Assembly: GCF_018991925.1 (NCBI RefSeq)
Contig: NW_024732415.1
Coordinates: forward strand, 624,430-688,429
Length of the DNA stretch: 64,000 bases
Source: Homarus americanus
Lineage: Eukaryota > Arthropoda > Malacostraca > Decapoda > Nephropidae
Direction: 5' to 3'
The first letter of the stretch is position 1. The number at the start of each line of letters is the position of its first letter. The position numbers and the translations under genes are program-made. The notes beneath the pieces were generated by a model. That model was not told the DNA's origin, searched no databases, and was given only the letters and a program-made list of their open reading frames with translations. This document shows positions 1 to 11,396 of this stretch, piece after piece.

Positions 1-22
1 CACACACACACACACACACACA
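1..22. repeat. (CA)n microsatellite at window edge
   Basis: Pure CA dinucleotide run of about 22 bases, cut by the left edge, so its true length is unknown. Confidence 0.95.
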
Positions 23-309
23 CCAAGAAAATTCCTGGATATGCCCATGTGTTATTGTTGGTGATCTCACCAATATGATTAGAACAAAGTTACCATAAGC
101 AGACTTCACCTATCTCCGTCTTATCCCACCCAAACTTACCCTAACACAACCTACCCAGACCAAAGCTATCCTAACCCATCCAAATTTAACCTAAAATATA
201 CTAGCTTTCCAATTGCAAGATAGGTTAAATGTACTTTATATTGTTCACATATGTAGTGTAGTACCGTGTGTATAAAACTCCACTCCTTTATCACATTATA
301 CTTGGTTTG

Positions 310-995
310 AGATGTTCATTTCATAGCTACAAGTTCGTTTATGTGTGGCATGATGTTGTCAATGCTATATACAGTGTGTCTCAAAAAATGCATTTTTGTG
401 AAGGAATGCTCCCCGGTAGAGACCATTAACACCAGATATATCCTCAAAACCGTTTCTACATTTGGAAATGCTGATTGTAAGCCATCAGTTTCCTTTATAA
501 TTCTGTAATAAAACGGCTCATTAGACTCATCCGCGGCTTTTGCATACAACTTTACCAGAGACGAGAATTGAATCATTTCATTGGAGATGTTTTCATCAAT
601 ATCTTTCCATAAGTTTGCAGAAGATTTTCTGAAGCAGAACGAATGGCATTGGCTGACATGGTTTCCAGATTGCTTAAAAAACCGAAGCGATCCTTTACAA
701 ACGTGTATGAAGAAATCCTTTTGTTTAGGGACACCACTACCGGGTTGGTGATCAATGACTGTGAGGAAGCATTTTGTTTGGAAATTGTCTCTTGGACTGA
801 GATCCGTACGTTTGATCGCCTCTACGACCTGAATGGACAAACTCGGTGCTTCTTGCCAGATCTTTTGTTTTTTCCTCATAGGCGTCAAAACTGGCTCGCT
901 TTCTTTCAACGGAACATTTCAAGGAAACCAGCGAATTTACTGCTGATTTAAGAATTAGTTTTGGATCTTGGAGTTTGTGTGGTGTAGTGTTCACT
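310..995 (-). pseudogene. Frameshifted hAT-like (ZMYM1-like) transposase remnant
   Basis: Three overlapping minus-strand reading frames each carry one part of a domesticated-hAT or ZMYM1-like protein, so the coding line is broken by at least two frameshifts. The 5' part (about 995-755) has FDAYEEKTKDLA; the middle frame (about 755-575) has DRFGFLSNLETMSA and IRSASENLLQTY; the 3' frame (about 600-316) has a sequence starting FPNVETVLRIYLVLMVSTGE that resembles the hAT C-terminal dimerisation block. In that family the block normally reads roughly as a leucine-rich strand followed by a serine/glutamate motif. No terminal inverted repeats were identified. The family assignment rests on recognised sequence pattern and is moderate in certainty. 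An intact 197-residue frame at 316-909 exists but only its 3' half matches the family, so I do not call it a gene. Confidence 0.6.
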
Positions 996-1563
996 TATTT
1001 ATACAGCGTTTTTATTATTTTTTATTAAAATCTCTGTGTTAAATAAGTTATATCAGTTCACCAAACATGAGTTTTAGTAGGAAATATTTGTGGCAGCCTG
1101 ATGGAGTTAAGGTAAGTGGTGCACAGCGAGTGTTAGGCACTCTGCTCCACTTGTTTATCGCTCTGTGGTAAAGGTTTTTAAAACTTTTTTTTTTTTTTAC
1201 AATGTTGTGGGGAGCCCTAGATGTGGGGGGCCCTGGGCGTGTGCCCGGTACGACCTCCCCATAATCTGGGCCTGTTTCTCACAATTGAATTAATCAGTAA
1301 AAAAATACGCAATTCTTATGTCCTGTTGAATTTTGTCATAGTATGTGACTTAGACGTCAAATGAAAGGTGTATATATGTGTGTGTGTTCGTGGCATTAAC
1401 AGTCAACTAATTAACCCTAAAAGTAATGTCGCATTTAGGTACTTTATTCAGACAAACGATAATCGATTTTATTCAGCTGGGTTAAATATTTGCTTTAAAT
1501 TAATGTTTCATGGTGGATTTCGATTTATGTTCATTTTCATTAGTTTATAGAGAAGGTATTAGC
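996..1563. other. Intergenic stretch, no gene seen
   Basis: AT-rich sequence with a T-run near 1188-1198 and a short G/C-rich patch at about 1205-1270. I see no exon, RNA gene or clear mobile element in it. Confidence 0.6.
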
Positions 1564-1783
1564 AGAGGTGTGGTGGTGAGGGCAGGGACTCGTATGCCTT
1601 CTCATGAGAGGTGTGGGTACTCGTATGCAGAGGTGTGGTGGTGCAGGGGGCAGGGACTCGTATGCCTTCTCATGCACTCCCTTAGAGGTGTGGTGCTGAG
1701 GGCAGGGACTCGTATGCCAGAGGTGTGGTGGTGAGGGCAGGGACTCGTATGCCAGAGGTGTGGTGGTGAGGGCAGGGACTCCC
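1564..1783. repeat. About 35-bp minisatellite
   Basis: Five to six imperfect head-to-tail copies of a G-rich unit that contains AGAGGTGTGGTGGTGAGGGC followed by AGGGACTCGTATGCC. Some copies carry an insert with CTTCTCATG. The last copies, from about 1715, are the most regular. Short open frames through it are a by-product of the repeat. Confidence 0.85.
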
Positions 1784-2372
1784 TTGTTAGTATATTAACC
1801 CCCCAACAATGCGGCTGGGCGAGTTTTTCTCAGCTGCAAGCATCATATTTGAAACACGTTGATTTCCTTTTTATTTTGAGTTTGGGACATGATACAGTGT
1901 TCAGACTTGATCCACGTGATAATCAAATTGTGTGAAGCATTAGATGGATTACAACACCTATGAACAAAATGGAATTATACGAATCACAACAAATAATAAT
2001 TGGTGTGACTTGTTGCAGCTGGCCATCAGCGGAAAATACCTTATGAAAATACAAGTACAAAAAACACACAGCTCGAATTAACAATCATTTAACCATTATA
2101 TATACATGTACTCTGAAATGATGTATTACCAATTAATGATAAATATTTCTAAAACTCCTAGAGTACATGGAAATTAATGTCAATGGCCCGATAATTGTGA
2201 TAAAAACTGAACGGCGGCAACTGACTGTCAGCTCGATGGAGACAGAGATGCCTAAAATTATTATTCTTGCCATTTATTCCCACGTAGAGAGGCAGTTTAT
2301 AACAACACCTTCAATAAAAATGAAATATATAATTTAATTAACGTGAGTATTGACGGGATTTTATTTGTACAG
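1784..2372. other. Upstream region of the accs-like gene
   Basis: AT-rich sequence with no convincing exon. It presumably contains the promoter or a 5' UTR intron of the downstream gene: TTTATTTGTACAG ending at 2372 looks like a 3' splice site, which would put the transcription start further upstream. No clear core promoter motif can be assigned. Confidence 0.4.
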
Positions 2373-2423
2373 AAAGCTGTATAAATGAAGAAATAAATTT
2401 TCCTTGGTGGATAAGGTGGTCAA

Positions 2424-2429
2424 ATGTGA
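2424..2429 (+). promoter_or_regulatory. Start-stop upstream ORF overlapping the accs-like start
   Basis: ATGTGATG at 2424-2431 holds a minimal uORF (ATG then TGA at once) whose last base is the first base of the chosen start ATG at 2429. A second short uORF begins at 2386 and ends after three codons. Start-stop elements are known in other systems to hold back scanning ribosomes; a role here is inferred only from position. Confidence 0.4.
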
Positions 2430-2695
2430 TGTTGAGTCACATGTGTGGTAGTGGTGGTGGTGAGGGACCAACACCCAGCACTGAGGAAGGAATGAACACC
2501 TCACTACACACCACTACTACCACCATGGCCACCCAGACTGACACACACTCCCAAAATCACAGTGAGATGAACGAGCTTCCCCCACCCAGGATGATTTCCC
2601 AGAGAGCTCATCAAACGCTAGCCTTCCCGACATTTTCCTCAAATTACACCAAGATGATTCAAGCCAACTTATACGATAAACTTACCAACCCTAAG
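2429..2695 (+). CDS. accs: accs-like coding exon 1
   Basis: Residues 1-89. It ends NPK followed by GTGAG, phase 0. The conserved part begins about residue 56 (SQRAHQTLAFPTFSSNYTKM); the N-terminal half is poorly conserved low-complexity sequence. Confidence 0.85.
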
Positions 2696-5600
2696 GTGAG
2701 TTAATTTCCGTCACCACCACTACTCATAAATATTGATTGCTCTCTGGAAACTGAGATATTTATAGTGTAGATGAAAGTATTCCAGTATCGTTTTTCACAA
2801 GTGCTTTTCATCAAGAATTTTATGAGCATTATATTTTCCCGCCAATGGCATGATAAAGCGCTAGCCTTATTTTTTAGGTATAATTAAGTCGATTTTTTTG
2901 CTGTTTTTGAAGAAGTCGAGTATAATAATAAAAATATATATAAATATTTGATATAATATCCTCTTGAAATTGCTCATGTATATTGTATGTCTATTTTTCT
3001 ATTGTTCCTGTCATTACATTTAACACTATCACTATTAATATTTCTGAGATGTGTTTTATATGTTGGGTAAGATGTATAATCGTGTTTAAATATTCATGTA
3101 ACTCCTTAAACCGATATCTTATGAAATGACTACAATTTTTAATGAGCCCATCCCAAGCACACGTTACAGATAACAATATTATGAGGGTTTGTTTTATACT
3201 GACATACAACACACATTCAAACTCGCTTCTCTACAGTTTCTAGACTTGTTACCTGTTGCTATATACAGAATCACCCGAGAGATTGTTTTAATTGCGTTTT
3301 TAACCCAAAGGTATATTTGTCTAATTATAATAACCGTGTAAACTAATATTAATAATTTACCTTTTATTTTAGTTTCGATAATTTGATGTATAAAAGTATT
3401 TAGGTCTCAGTCGCATATTCTCAGGCTGATAATTCGGTATAAACTGATAGTGCGTTCTGTACAGTAATTAATAATAATAATAATATAACACTACCTTAAT
3501 ATTAATATAAACTCTTAACTATTCTTAAAGCAAAAATAAACAAAATGTGCTTACTTGGTATACGGTATATTTCCTGTATAAATATTTATTGTATGTAAGT
3601 TATTCATGACTTAGTTGCAGCGTTCTTGAGATAAATAACCGGTGTTTGCATGCTTTGCTATACAGTAAGTAATAACGTAGGATTCACACATCTTTACCTT
3701 ACGTAGAACAAGATATAGATTATCCTTATAGAGAGTAGGGAACGCGCATTAATATCTAGGGTGATTTACTGTACATCAAACATACTGTAGTGTGGCATGG
3801 AGATCGATACTGTAATTATCCATATTGTATTTATAACGCTGTAGATATTTGAACTTATTTTTTATAGTTTTTGCGTTAGTGGTCTGACAGTAGTATCAGA
3901 TGTGGCCATGTCACTCCATGCCTGGGAATAGTTTTCATAGCATCTTATCTCTAGATTTATAGTCTGATGTGATATTAGGGGTGGAAGTCCGCGCCACCAC
4001 TTATCTCCCACATCCCCGCTGACCGATGTATAAATCTCTCCTCAAACAAATAATATTGAAATAGATTACTGTAGTTGATAATGACTAAATAAACATCGTA
4101 AATAGATTAGCTGGGGTGGGCGTGCTGATGATTCGTGATATACGTATGCTGTTTGTATAAATTATATCATTTCATCACATCAGCTTACGAGTCTTTCAGG
4201 CGTTTTCTTTGTTTGTTTGTTTGTTATTTGCTGCCCATCTCACGTGTGCCCGGTGGACCATTCCTCAAACCCATGACACAGTAATGGTAGATAAGCATGT
4301 TACCACTTGCATTATAAGACGGGGGTAATCCCAATCTAGAAATCCCTGGGACTTGTGGAAAGGGAGCAACGTAGTACTAAACATTTACAACTTGAATGCA
4401 TAAATTGAATAAATGGATGTTGACAAATGAGAATGTCAGTCACGTCTTTCTGGCCTTCCTTTACGTGTGAGAGTGGCGGCCTAGTGTCACAGTATATACA
4501 AGGTATATTAAAATTTGCTCAGTTTCATTTAAGGTATTGTTTATTATCATAAATTAACTATATTGTATGTGAAACATTTTTTTTCCAGGGAATAATCAAC
4601 TTGGCCCAGGCTGTCAACCGGCTCATGGAAGAAGAAGTATTAGCAAGGCTGAACATGGCTGATGCACTCACTCTTACAGCTAAACACCAATACTACTCCG
4701 ACACTAACGGTATTCCTGAGTTACGGACAGCCATAGCAAAACTACTAACCCGCCACCATAAACCACAGAATTCGATCAACCCTGATAATGTAAGACACAA
4801 AGGTGATAATTTAATAGAGAGGAATAAGAGTTGGATATATTTTCATCAAATATATACAAGTACGTTACATATTTAAATCTACCTATTATAACTGTAGTTG
4901 TATATCAATTGTCAAGTGATATAGTTTTACTATTGATTATAACATGGTAATTTAGCTAGACAAAATCAGTACCTATCTCACTTTGTGTTCCAATAATAAT
5001 AATACAGGTATCATAGTTTCTGAAAATTCATATATATTATAGGAATTTTACTTGATTGTAATGTTTGCAATGAGTGGTGTTTGTGTGTGTGTGTATGTGT
5101 AAAGGGCACAATAAAGGGAACAAGAACTTAATATTGAGTACTTAAATGATAATATTGACACAGTAATTTATTTAAGGATTCGATATCACCTTTATTTTGT
5201 TAATTACCGAACTCTCCCTAGTTAATTGTGATGAATGGGATAACGGCCTGTTTAGACGCACTCTCCCACACTCTTTGTGATCCCGACGATGTGGTCATTA
5301 CCCCTACCCCTGTGTATGGTCGCATCTATACAAACTTTCATGACCGTTCAGCAGCCACTGTAATACCACTTGTCTGCAGTCAAGAGGTAAGTTAATGATT
5401 TATTTCCTGGGTTATATAAAGTTGGTATACAGGGGTATTTAAGGCCAAGGTTCTGATATATAGTACAGTGTGTGTCTATTGCGTGACCTGTGTTCCTCTC
5501 TGTCAATCGTCTGTTTAGAGTTGATCATGGGATACAGGAACTCAAGGATATCTTACTGAAATATAGCCAAGTACTAAAGATTAATTATTCTATGTATGGC

Positions 5601-8600
5601 AATCAACTCATAAAATCACTGTTCAGGTCACACAAGCTCATTTAAAGCTTAGATGTCAGGTTCCATCAGAAATTATTATGAAGCAGAAGATATCACCCCA
5701 TAATGTTAATACCTAAAGACCGAACCACAGACTTATGAATGATACCAGACACATTCTTATATTGTTTCATTATTTCACTATAGATAAAAATTCTCTTCTT
5801 TCTAATTAGGACGACTTTGCTCTGAATGTTAAAGACTTAGAAAAACTGATCGAGAAGACAGAGAGTGAGGGCCGATGTGTGCGTGCGTGTGTCCTCCTTC
5901 ATCCTCACAACCCTCTTGGCCACATTTACTCTACTGCACAATTAAGGAGCATCATGGAAATATGTGCTCAGTAAGTCATTGTTGCCAGTACGGTAAACCC
6001 TCCCAATACCAGATTTAATCCTTACAAGTCCTGTCCATTATTGGGAGGATTCTGGTATTGAGAATATCTGTAATTGAGAAGTTTGCTATTGAGAGGGCTT
6101 ACTGTATTAGGTTTTGGTTTGAGATTTCATTATAAGTTCAGCTCATCAGTATTGTCATTTCACTAGTCTTGCCTTGGGTAACTGAAGAATAAATAATCAA
6201 TTCACAGCATATTTCTATTCATAAAGGTCCATAAGTCGTCAAATTTCATTCTCAATAGGTACAAACAGTTATTTAGTCTTGTGATATTTCAGGCATGAGG
6301 TCCACGTGATTATTGATGAGATTTATGCCTTTTCAATATACAACAAGGAGATAAAGTTCAACAGTGTCCTTGGCTTTGAGTCTCTGCCTGATCCACAACG
6401 TACACATGTTCTTTGGGGGTTCAGTAAGGTAAGCAAAAACTCAATTTGTATTTTTTATAGATCTTAGTTAGGCTAGGGAGTTGGTCACCTGCTGGGGATT
6501 TGTCATACTGGGTACTAGGTCTTTCCATTGTCAGAGAACATGGCACCTTATGGAGGATTTATATACTTTACTAAGTACAAGAATGAACAGAAAGCAAGAC
6601 TGAGATGTTTAAATGTGTGTGTATGGGCCACCTTACATCATAGTAGTAAATGGCTTGCAAGTACTGTATGGGGAAAAATGCTCTCTCTTGTACAAAAAAT
6701 GCAATACTGTTATCTGATAACTTTAATGAAATAAGCCATGGTGTTTAATCTATGTGTAATCATTAGATAAAGATGGTAGTCATAATTAATAGTTAGGTTT
6801 TCCTTTAGGACTTCTCAATTCCTGGGTTCCGTCTGGGAGTAATTCACAGTCTCAACCCATGGGTTCTGTCGTGTGTCACAACTCTGTCTCATTACCACTC
6901 CTGCCCTCAAGTTATTCAGCATGCTGCAGCAACTATCATTAATGACGAAGGTAAGACATAATTTTGCTGTATATTGTAGGTTTAGAAAATACTGTAACTG
7001 TCATGAAATAATGTACAAGACTCATGAAATACTGTATATTATAAGTAAAACTGTCATGAATATTGTTTATGTTAGTATACCATAATTAAGACTAAAATTA
7101 TATGCTTTTAAATTCAATGAATATAATGGCTGGAGGCTGACAAAGACATAGAAAAAGCCAGATTTCTGTACATTTCTTGAAGACTGAGATGGTATAGAAA
7201 TCAGAGATAGTCAGACTTTGTAAACATAATGGAATTAGCATCTGTTAATCTATAAACACACTGTCATCTGATGTGTTACCTTTCCACTCAATAGAAGTCA
7301 TGTAAATAAAGTGATTTCGGGATTTAATAAATAAAAGATCATCTTCCAAACAGCTAATAAAAAACATTTCAAAGTATTTAAGAAAAAAATAATAATTCTA
7401 TCATTATTTTTAGTTTATGACATTATGATGAATGATATACTGTACTGTATATAATTTAACCAGCAATACCACAGGGTCATTTGCCACTACCTAAATCCTG
7501 GTATAATTTGTATGTACAGAATGGTGTGATGGTTTCTACCTTCCTACTAATCAGGAGAGGCTAGCTAAAGCACACCACAAGATCTGCCAACGTCTACAGG
7601 AGATGGAGATTGCGGTCTGCAAAGGTCAGGGTGGCCTTTATGTCTGGGCTAACCTGCAGGCCTACTTGCAGCCGTGTACTGAAGAACGTGAGATGGGTGA
7701 GTTAACACTGATACTGTACTGCCCTATATTTTGATAAGGGAGCTTACTATTCAAGATATGATTTCTATGTATATGAACTCTAGTACCGGTATACAATATT
7801 GCCTGTATTGCAAGATTCTTTTAAAGGTCTTTGTAATGCCGTCCCAAACTTTATAAAACAGTTAATTCCTAGAAATTGGATTGTAATAAAAGGAAGTACA
7901 CAAACACTGTAGCTGAATTCATTATTTTCATATTACTGAGAGGTATACAATATATTGTTTGTACAGTGGTCCCTTGGTCAACGAGCACAATCCGTTCCAG
8001 CAGGTTGCTCGTTAACCGAAAACTCGTTAACCGAAACCATTGTTTCAATGGGTTTTTGGGTAATTGGTTCCAGCTCACCGAAAATTGCCTAAATTCAACA
8101 AAAAAGGTAGAAAAGTTCACTTACTTTGAGGTGTGTATGTAGAAGGCTCCTGGATGATGATGATGATGGGAATTAGAATGGGGGTGGAGGAGAAGGCATT
8201 GGGGTGGAAGAGAAGTCACCCCATGGCACCATTTCACCCATAAAATTTTAGTTCTCTTGGTGTATTTCAAGATTATTCTCTTTAAATCAGCACTGCACTG
8301 CATTATATATTGTCAATATGTAAAATATATTTCAAAATGACCAATAATTTGCTTCGAAACACAAAAAAAGCGTTTAGTTGAAGAGAGTCTCAAGCAAGAT
8401 GTTACCTCCACTGAAAACAGAGAGAGACTAACGCCTGTCTGGTGTGTTAACAGGCTGGATGGCACGCCAGAAACTAGTTTCTTTACCTTCAATTATGTTC
8501 AATAATTGTTAAAATGACTAAAAAAATTATATTTAACTATTAAAATTATTGAATAGTATAAACTTCTTGATATTTACTAAAATAGTAAGGAATTTAAGCC

Positions 8601-9781
8601 CTAAAACCGATTACTGTACTGTATTGGCGGACTAATACTACAGCTGGTGGACCGCCAAATGCAAGCGAAAACATGTTGAAGTCGGCTCGTAAAAAACTCG
8701 TTAATCGAGGGATTGGTCGTTAACCGAAGTTAAGAATCTTATGGAAGGTAAATCGTTAACCGAAATCTCGTTAACCGAGGCGCTTGTTAACCGAGGGACC
8801 ACTGTATATAAGGAATATTGGTTATTTTATCTGTATTTAGTATATTTTATAAGTGTTATTTTGTTCTTTGCTCTTGAATCACACTCATTTTTTTTGTCAG
8901 TGTCTTGGTGTTTATAGTCTTGTTATATTTCATGAGTTATAAAAGGAAATCATACACCATATAAAAATATGTTTACAAGGTTAACATTATTTGTCACTGA
9001 TCTTCATCCACAGCTCTGTTCATGGCTCTGGTAGATGGAGGTGTGTGTATACTACCAGGCAAGAAGTTATACTGTGTCAACCCTGGCTGGTTTAGGATTA
9101 TATTTGCGGTGCCTGACGAAGAATTAGAAGAAGGTGAGACAAACATACATGATAGGTCTTCATTGACTGTATAAGTAATTTTTCAGGACGTGTTTACCAT
9201 ACCACTTAGTTTTAGATGGAGAGTTATAATGTGTATGGATGGATCTGTATGTTGGCCTAAAACTTGGATTAAAAAGACACACTCCAGATTAAGAACACAC
9301 ACCAAATGTTATTATGAAGAAAAGTCACTATGCCATGCCAGAATAATGTGTATGTGAATTAATAGTTAGTATGAACAAGTGTGTGATCTGCTTAAGCTAC
9401 TTTGTTTGAGCAGCCAAATGACCTTCATATAGTTAGCTTCCTACTGTAGATGTTTTGTATAAGATAGCAGAGGAACATTGATTTGTGGTCTTCCGTTATA
9501 CTGTACTTCAGAAGCTGTTTTAGATACTGTTGTTCTAAAAGGCAGTGATAGAAACAAATTCTTTAACATTTGACTGCATTTGTGCCTGTGCACTTAATAT
9601 AGGAGGCTGGGTGCTACATAACTGCTTCCATTTATGTTTATACACAAGGGAAACTAATCTAATTACTGTATTTTAAGGTACAGCACATGTATAATTTTAT
9701 ATGTGCTTTCTTACAGGACTGTCGAGGATTGAAGTTGTTTTATATGTTTGGAAGAAGAATATCGAGTCAGATTCTTCATAG
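2429..9781 (+). CDS. accs: ACC-synthase-like protein (fold-type I PLP enzyme), complete, 9 coding exons
   Basis: Coding exons: 2429-2695, 4589-4789, 5222-5386, 5810-5970, 6293-6428, 6809-6950, 7520-7696, 9014-9133, 9717-9781; together 1434 nt, 477 residues plus TAG. All introns are GT-AG and all phases join. The protein is a class I/II aminotransferase-fold enzyme like animal 1-aminocyclopropane-1-carboxylate synthase homologs. Visible motifs: QYYSDTNGIPELR (123-135), NPLG (245-248), DEIYA (273-277), the Schiff-base lysine in GFSKDFSIPGFRLG (K310) and WFRIIFA with the carboxylate-binding arginine (R444). The first 50 or so residues are low-complexity, rich in Ser, Thr and Gly. Animal members are not established ACC synthases, so ethylene-type chemistry should not be assumed. 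The start at 2429 is the first ATG in frame after an apparent 3' splice site at 2372; the next in-frame ATG (2444) is possible. The gene is convergent with etfa. Confidence 0.92.
4589..4789 (+). CDS. accs: accs-like coding exon 2
   Basis: Residues 90-156, from GIINLAQAVNRLMEEE to NSINPDN. It is preceded by a T-rich tract and CCAG and followed by GTAAGA. It contains the YYSDTNG substrate-site motif. Confidence 0.93.
5222..5386 (+). CDS. accs: accs-like coding exon 3
   Basis: Residues 157-211 (LIVMNGITACLDALSHTL to VCSQE). This is the large-domain segment that contacts the PLP phosphate side. Acceptor CCCTAG, donor GTAAGT, phase 0. Confidence 0.93.
5810..5970 (+). CDS. accs: accs-like coding exon 4
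   Basis: Residues 212-264 plus two bases of codon 265. It contains HPHNPLGHIYS, the cofactor-ring asparagine region. Donor GTAAGT. A small TA-flanked MITE starts only 18 bases after the exon end. Confidence 0.93.
5989..6106. mobile_element. 118-bp TA-flanked MITE in accs-like intron 4
   Basis: Ends are TACGGTAAACCCTCCCAATA and, reversed, TACAGTAAGCCCTCTCAATA, a near-matching terminal inverted repeat bounded by TA. Internally it repeats the word TATTGAGA-like. It has no coding capacity and is probably mobilised by a Tc1/mariner-pogo type transposase, judged from the TA ends. Confidence 0.7.
6293..6428 (+). CDS. accs: accs-like coding exon 5
   Basis: Residues 265-310. It contains VIIDEIYAFSIY, with the aspartate that pairs with the pyridine nitrogen, and ends exactly on the Schiff-base lysine codon of GFSK. 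Donor GTAAGC. Confidence 0.93.
6809..6950 (+). CDS. accs: accs-like coding exon 6
   Basis: Residues 311-357 plus one base. It starts DFSIPGFRLGVIHSLNPW, directly after the active-site lysine, and supplies the phosphate-binding arginine R318. Donor GTAAGA. Confidence 0.93.
7520..7696 (+). CDS. accs: accs-like coding exon 7
   Basis: Residues 358-416 plus one base, small-domain segment with GQGGLYVWANL. Acceptor ATGTACAG, donor GTGAGT. The following intron (7697-9013) holds an 845-bp MITE. Confidence 0.92.
7962..8806. mobile_element. 845-bp pogo/Tigger-type MITE, copy 1 (accs-like intron 7)
   Basis: Bounded by TACAGTGGTCCCTTGG on the left and, reversed, TACAGTGGTCCCTCGG on the right, with TA at both ends. 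GTTAACCGA words are repeated in both subterminal regions. The interior has no transposase frame. A second copy lies in opposite orientation at 11873-12703 and shares the whole interior, including the stretch rich in GATGATGAT. Confidence 0.88.
9014..9133 (+). CDS. accs: accs-like coding exon 8
   Basis: Residues 417-456 plus one base. It contains LPGKKLYCVNPGWFRIIFA, with the substrate-carboxylate arginine R444. Acceptor CCACAG, donor GTGAGA. Confidence 0.92.
9717..9781 (+). CDS. accs: accs-like coding exon 9 (C-terminal)
   Basis: Completes codon 457 and encodes a short tail beginning LSRIEVVLYVWKK, ending in TAG at 9779-9781. Acceptor TTCTTACAG. The tail matches the usual closing helix of the family in place and length. 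Confidence 0.85.
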
Positions 9782-10298
9782 TAATCATCACAAACTGAAT
9801 GATTTACTATAACAAGTACGTAGTTGATTTTCAATATCCGGTAAGTAGATTGACATCCTGAATAAGCTCCCAAGGATCACTTTTAAGTTATGTAGGGTAC
9901 TAGGGAGGTTATTTGGATATCTGTCGGTGTTTCTTATTGAGGATAAAGATGAGTTTTCCCCAGGTGGTCCAGTGAACTGTCTGGGGTGTGGGCGGTGCTA
10001 TCCCATGGTCCTGCCATTTCGGGAAGGGGGTTAATGTTCAACGTTAAAAAATCTGCATGGCCAGCCTGTCAATCCTACATGAGCACATCTTTAAAATGGT
10101 AAAAGGTAAAGAATATTGGTTGGTCATATTGACAGAATGGTCTCTATTTGTTTGAAAAATGTAAAGTGTATTGAGTGTCTTTTTGCATTGTGGTTCTTAC
10201 ACATTTGATTGCACACTGTATCAAAAGGGTTTGAAATGTTTTACAGGTACAATATGTAATTCATTCAAATTATTCACTGTTTTTGTTTTTTCTTGCAC
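9782..10298. other. Probable 3' UTR and downstream region of the accs-like gene
   Basis: No exon, RNA gene or repeat recognised. The sequence just after the stop codon must contain the 3' UTR, but no unambiguous AATAAA with a cleavage context is seen before the MITE at 10299. Confidence 0.4.
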
Positions 10299-10607
10299 TA
10301 CAGCATTTTTGGGGGTGTACAAAGGATAACAAATGGTATTTTGCATTATGAATTGATAGTTGTAAAACATGAAGTGACAAGTATAGCAAAAAATTACTTA
10401 GGAGACATATACTTCGAGTGCGAGCACTCACTCGGACACTCATCAAAGTGAATGCTCAAACTCAAAGTATGTCTCCTACATCATCTGTTGCTGTATTTTT
10501 CAATTCATGTTTTACAACTATCAATTCAGATTACAAAATATCACTTATTGGCCTTTGTACATCACCACCAAGTGAAAAACTGTCCATTCGGTCCCAAAAA
10601 TGCTGTA
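10299..10607. mobile_element. 309-bp foldback MITE
   Basis: TACAGCATTTTTGGG at the left and its reverse complement at the right, both bounded by TA. Inside, the two halves (about 10316-10428 and 10449-10562) are long imperfect inverted repeats sharing GAATTGATAGTTGTAAAACA. The right half has a segment of roughly 25-30 bp, near 10565-10590, missing from the left. It lies downstream of the accs-like stop codon. Confidence 0.8.
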
Positions 10608-11396
10608 TATTTATATAGTTATAAAAGATTAATTCTAATGAGTATTATTATGTTTAATGCAATCTGCATTGGAACATTGATGTTATGATGTTATGACTGC
10701 TTCAACAACCAAGGTCTGTTAGTTCATTAAAAGGCTAGTAACTACGATTAAATAATTTATGAGAGACAAGACTCTATACAGTATATACTGTATGACAGAT
10801 TTTAAAAAGTACAGTACTGTACTGTTCATCTAAGTTTTTCATAGCAGATAATGATCTACCATATGAATAAAACTATGAGTGAATAAGCCAAGGTCTTGCT
10901 GCATGCAACCAAGTGTATACAACACTCCTGTCAGAGTTACAGATTTACACCAAGGGCAGCCCCAATTCATCCATCTGTGGCTAGGTACTGTACCCAACTT
11001 TATAGTTGGATTAATGAAATTGAGTGTAGTGCCAGCCACTCTGCTTCCTAGTGTACTGAAGCCTTAACATTCAGTGTGCTGTATCCCTACTGCCACAACA
11101 GTCTGTCGGGCTTATGGAACCTACTGTCACCTCCTTTTGTTCCTAAGTCCATCAGCCTCTGTCAAAAGGCTCATTTTTTTGCTTTGGAAACTTGCACCAG
11201 CACTCTCCACCTCCAAGGAATAATGCACATCATCTGGAATTTAAAAAAACTCAAAATCCATTTGTGAACAAGTTTTTCTCGCTGATGACATAATAGAATG
11301 CTTTGAAACTCTGCACCAGCACTCTCCACCTCCCAGGGATATTGCAAGTCTCTGTATCAAAGAAAATGCTTCAAAGAATGTGTATCAGAAAGCAAT
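10608..11396. other. Intergenic, with a short local duplication
   Basis: Two related segments around 11180-11225 and 11301-11345 share TGCACCAGCACTCTCCACCT, about 120 bp apart. Otherwise AT-rich non-coding sequence with several TACTGTAC words. No gene seen. Confidence 0.5.

Noticed and set aside
7869..8303. Several 60-88-codon ORFs on both strands
   Set aside because: They fall across the ends and interior of the 845-bp MITE, and the counterparts at 12352-12543 are the same repeat.
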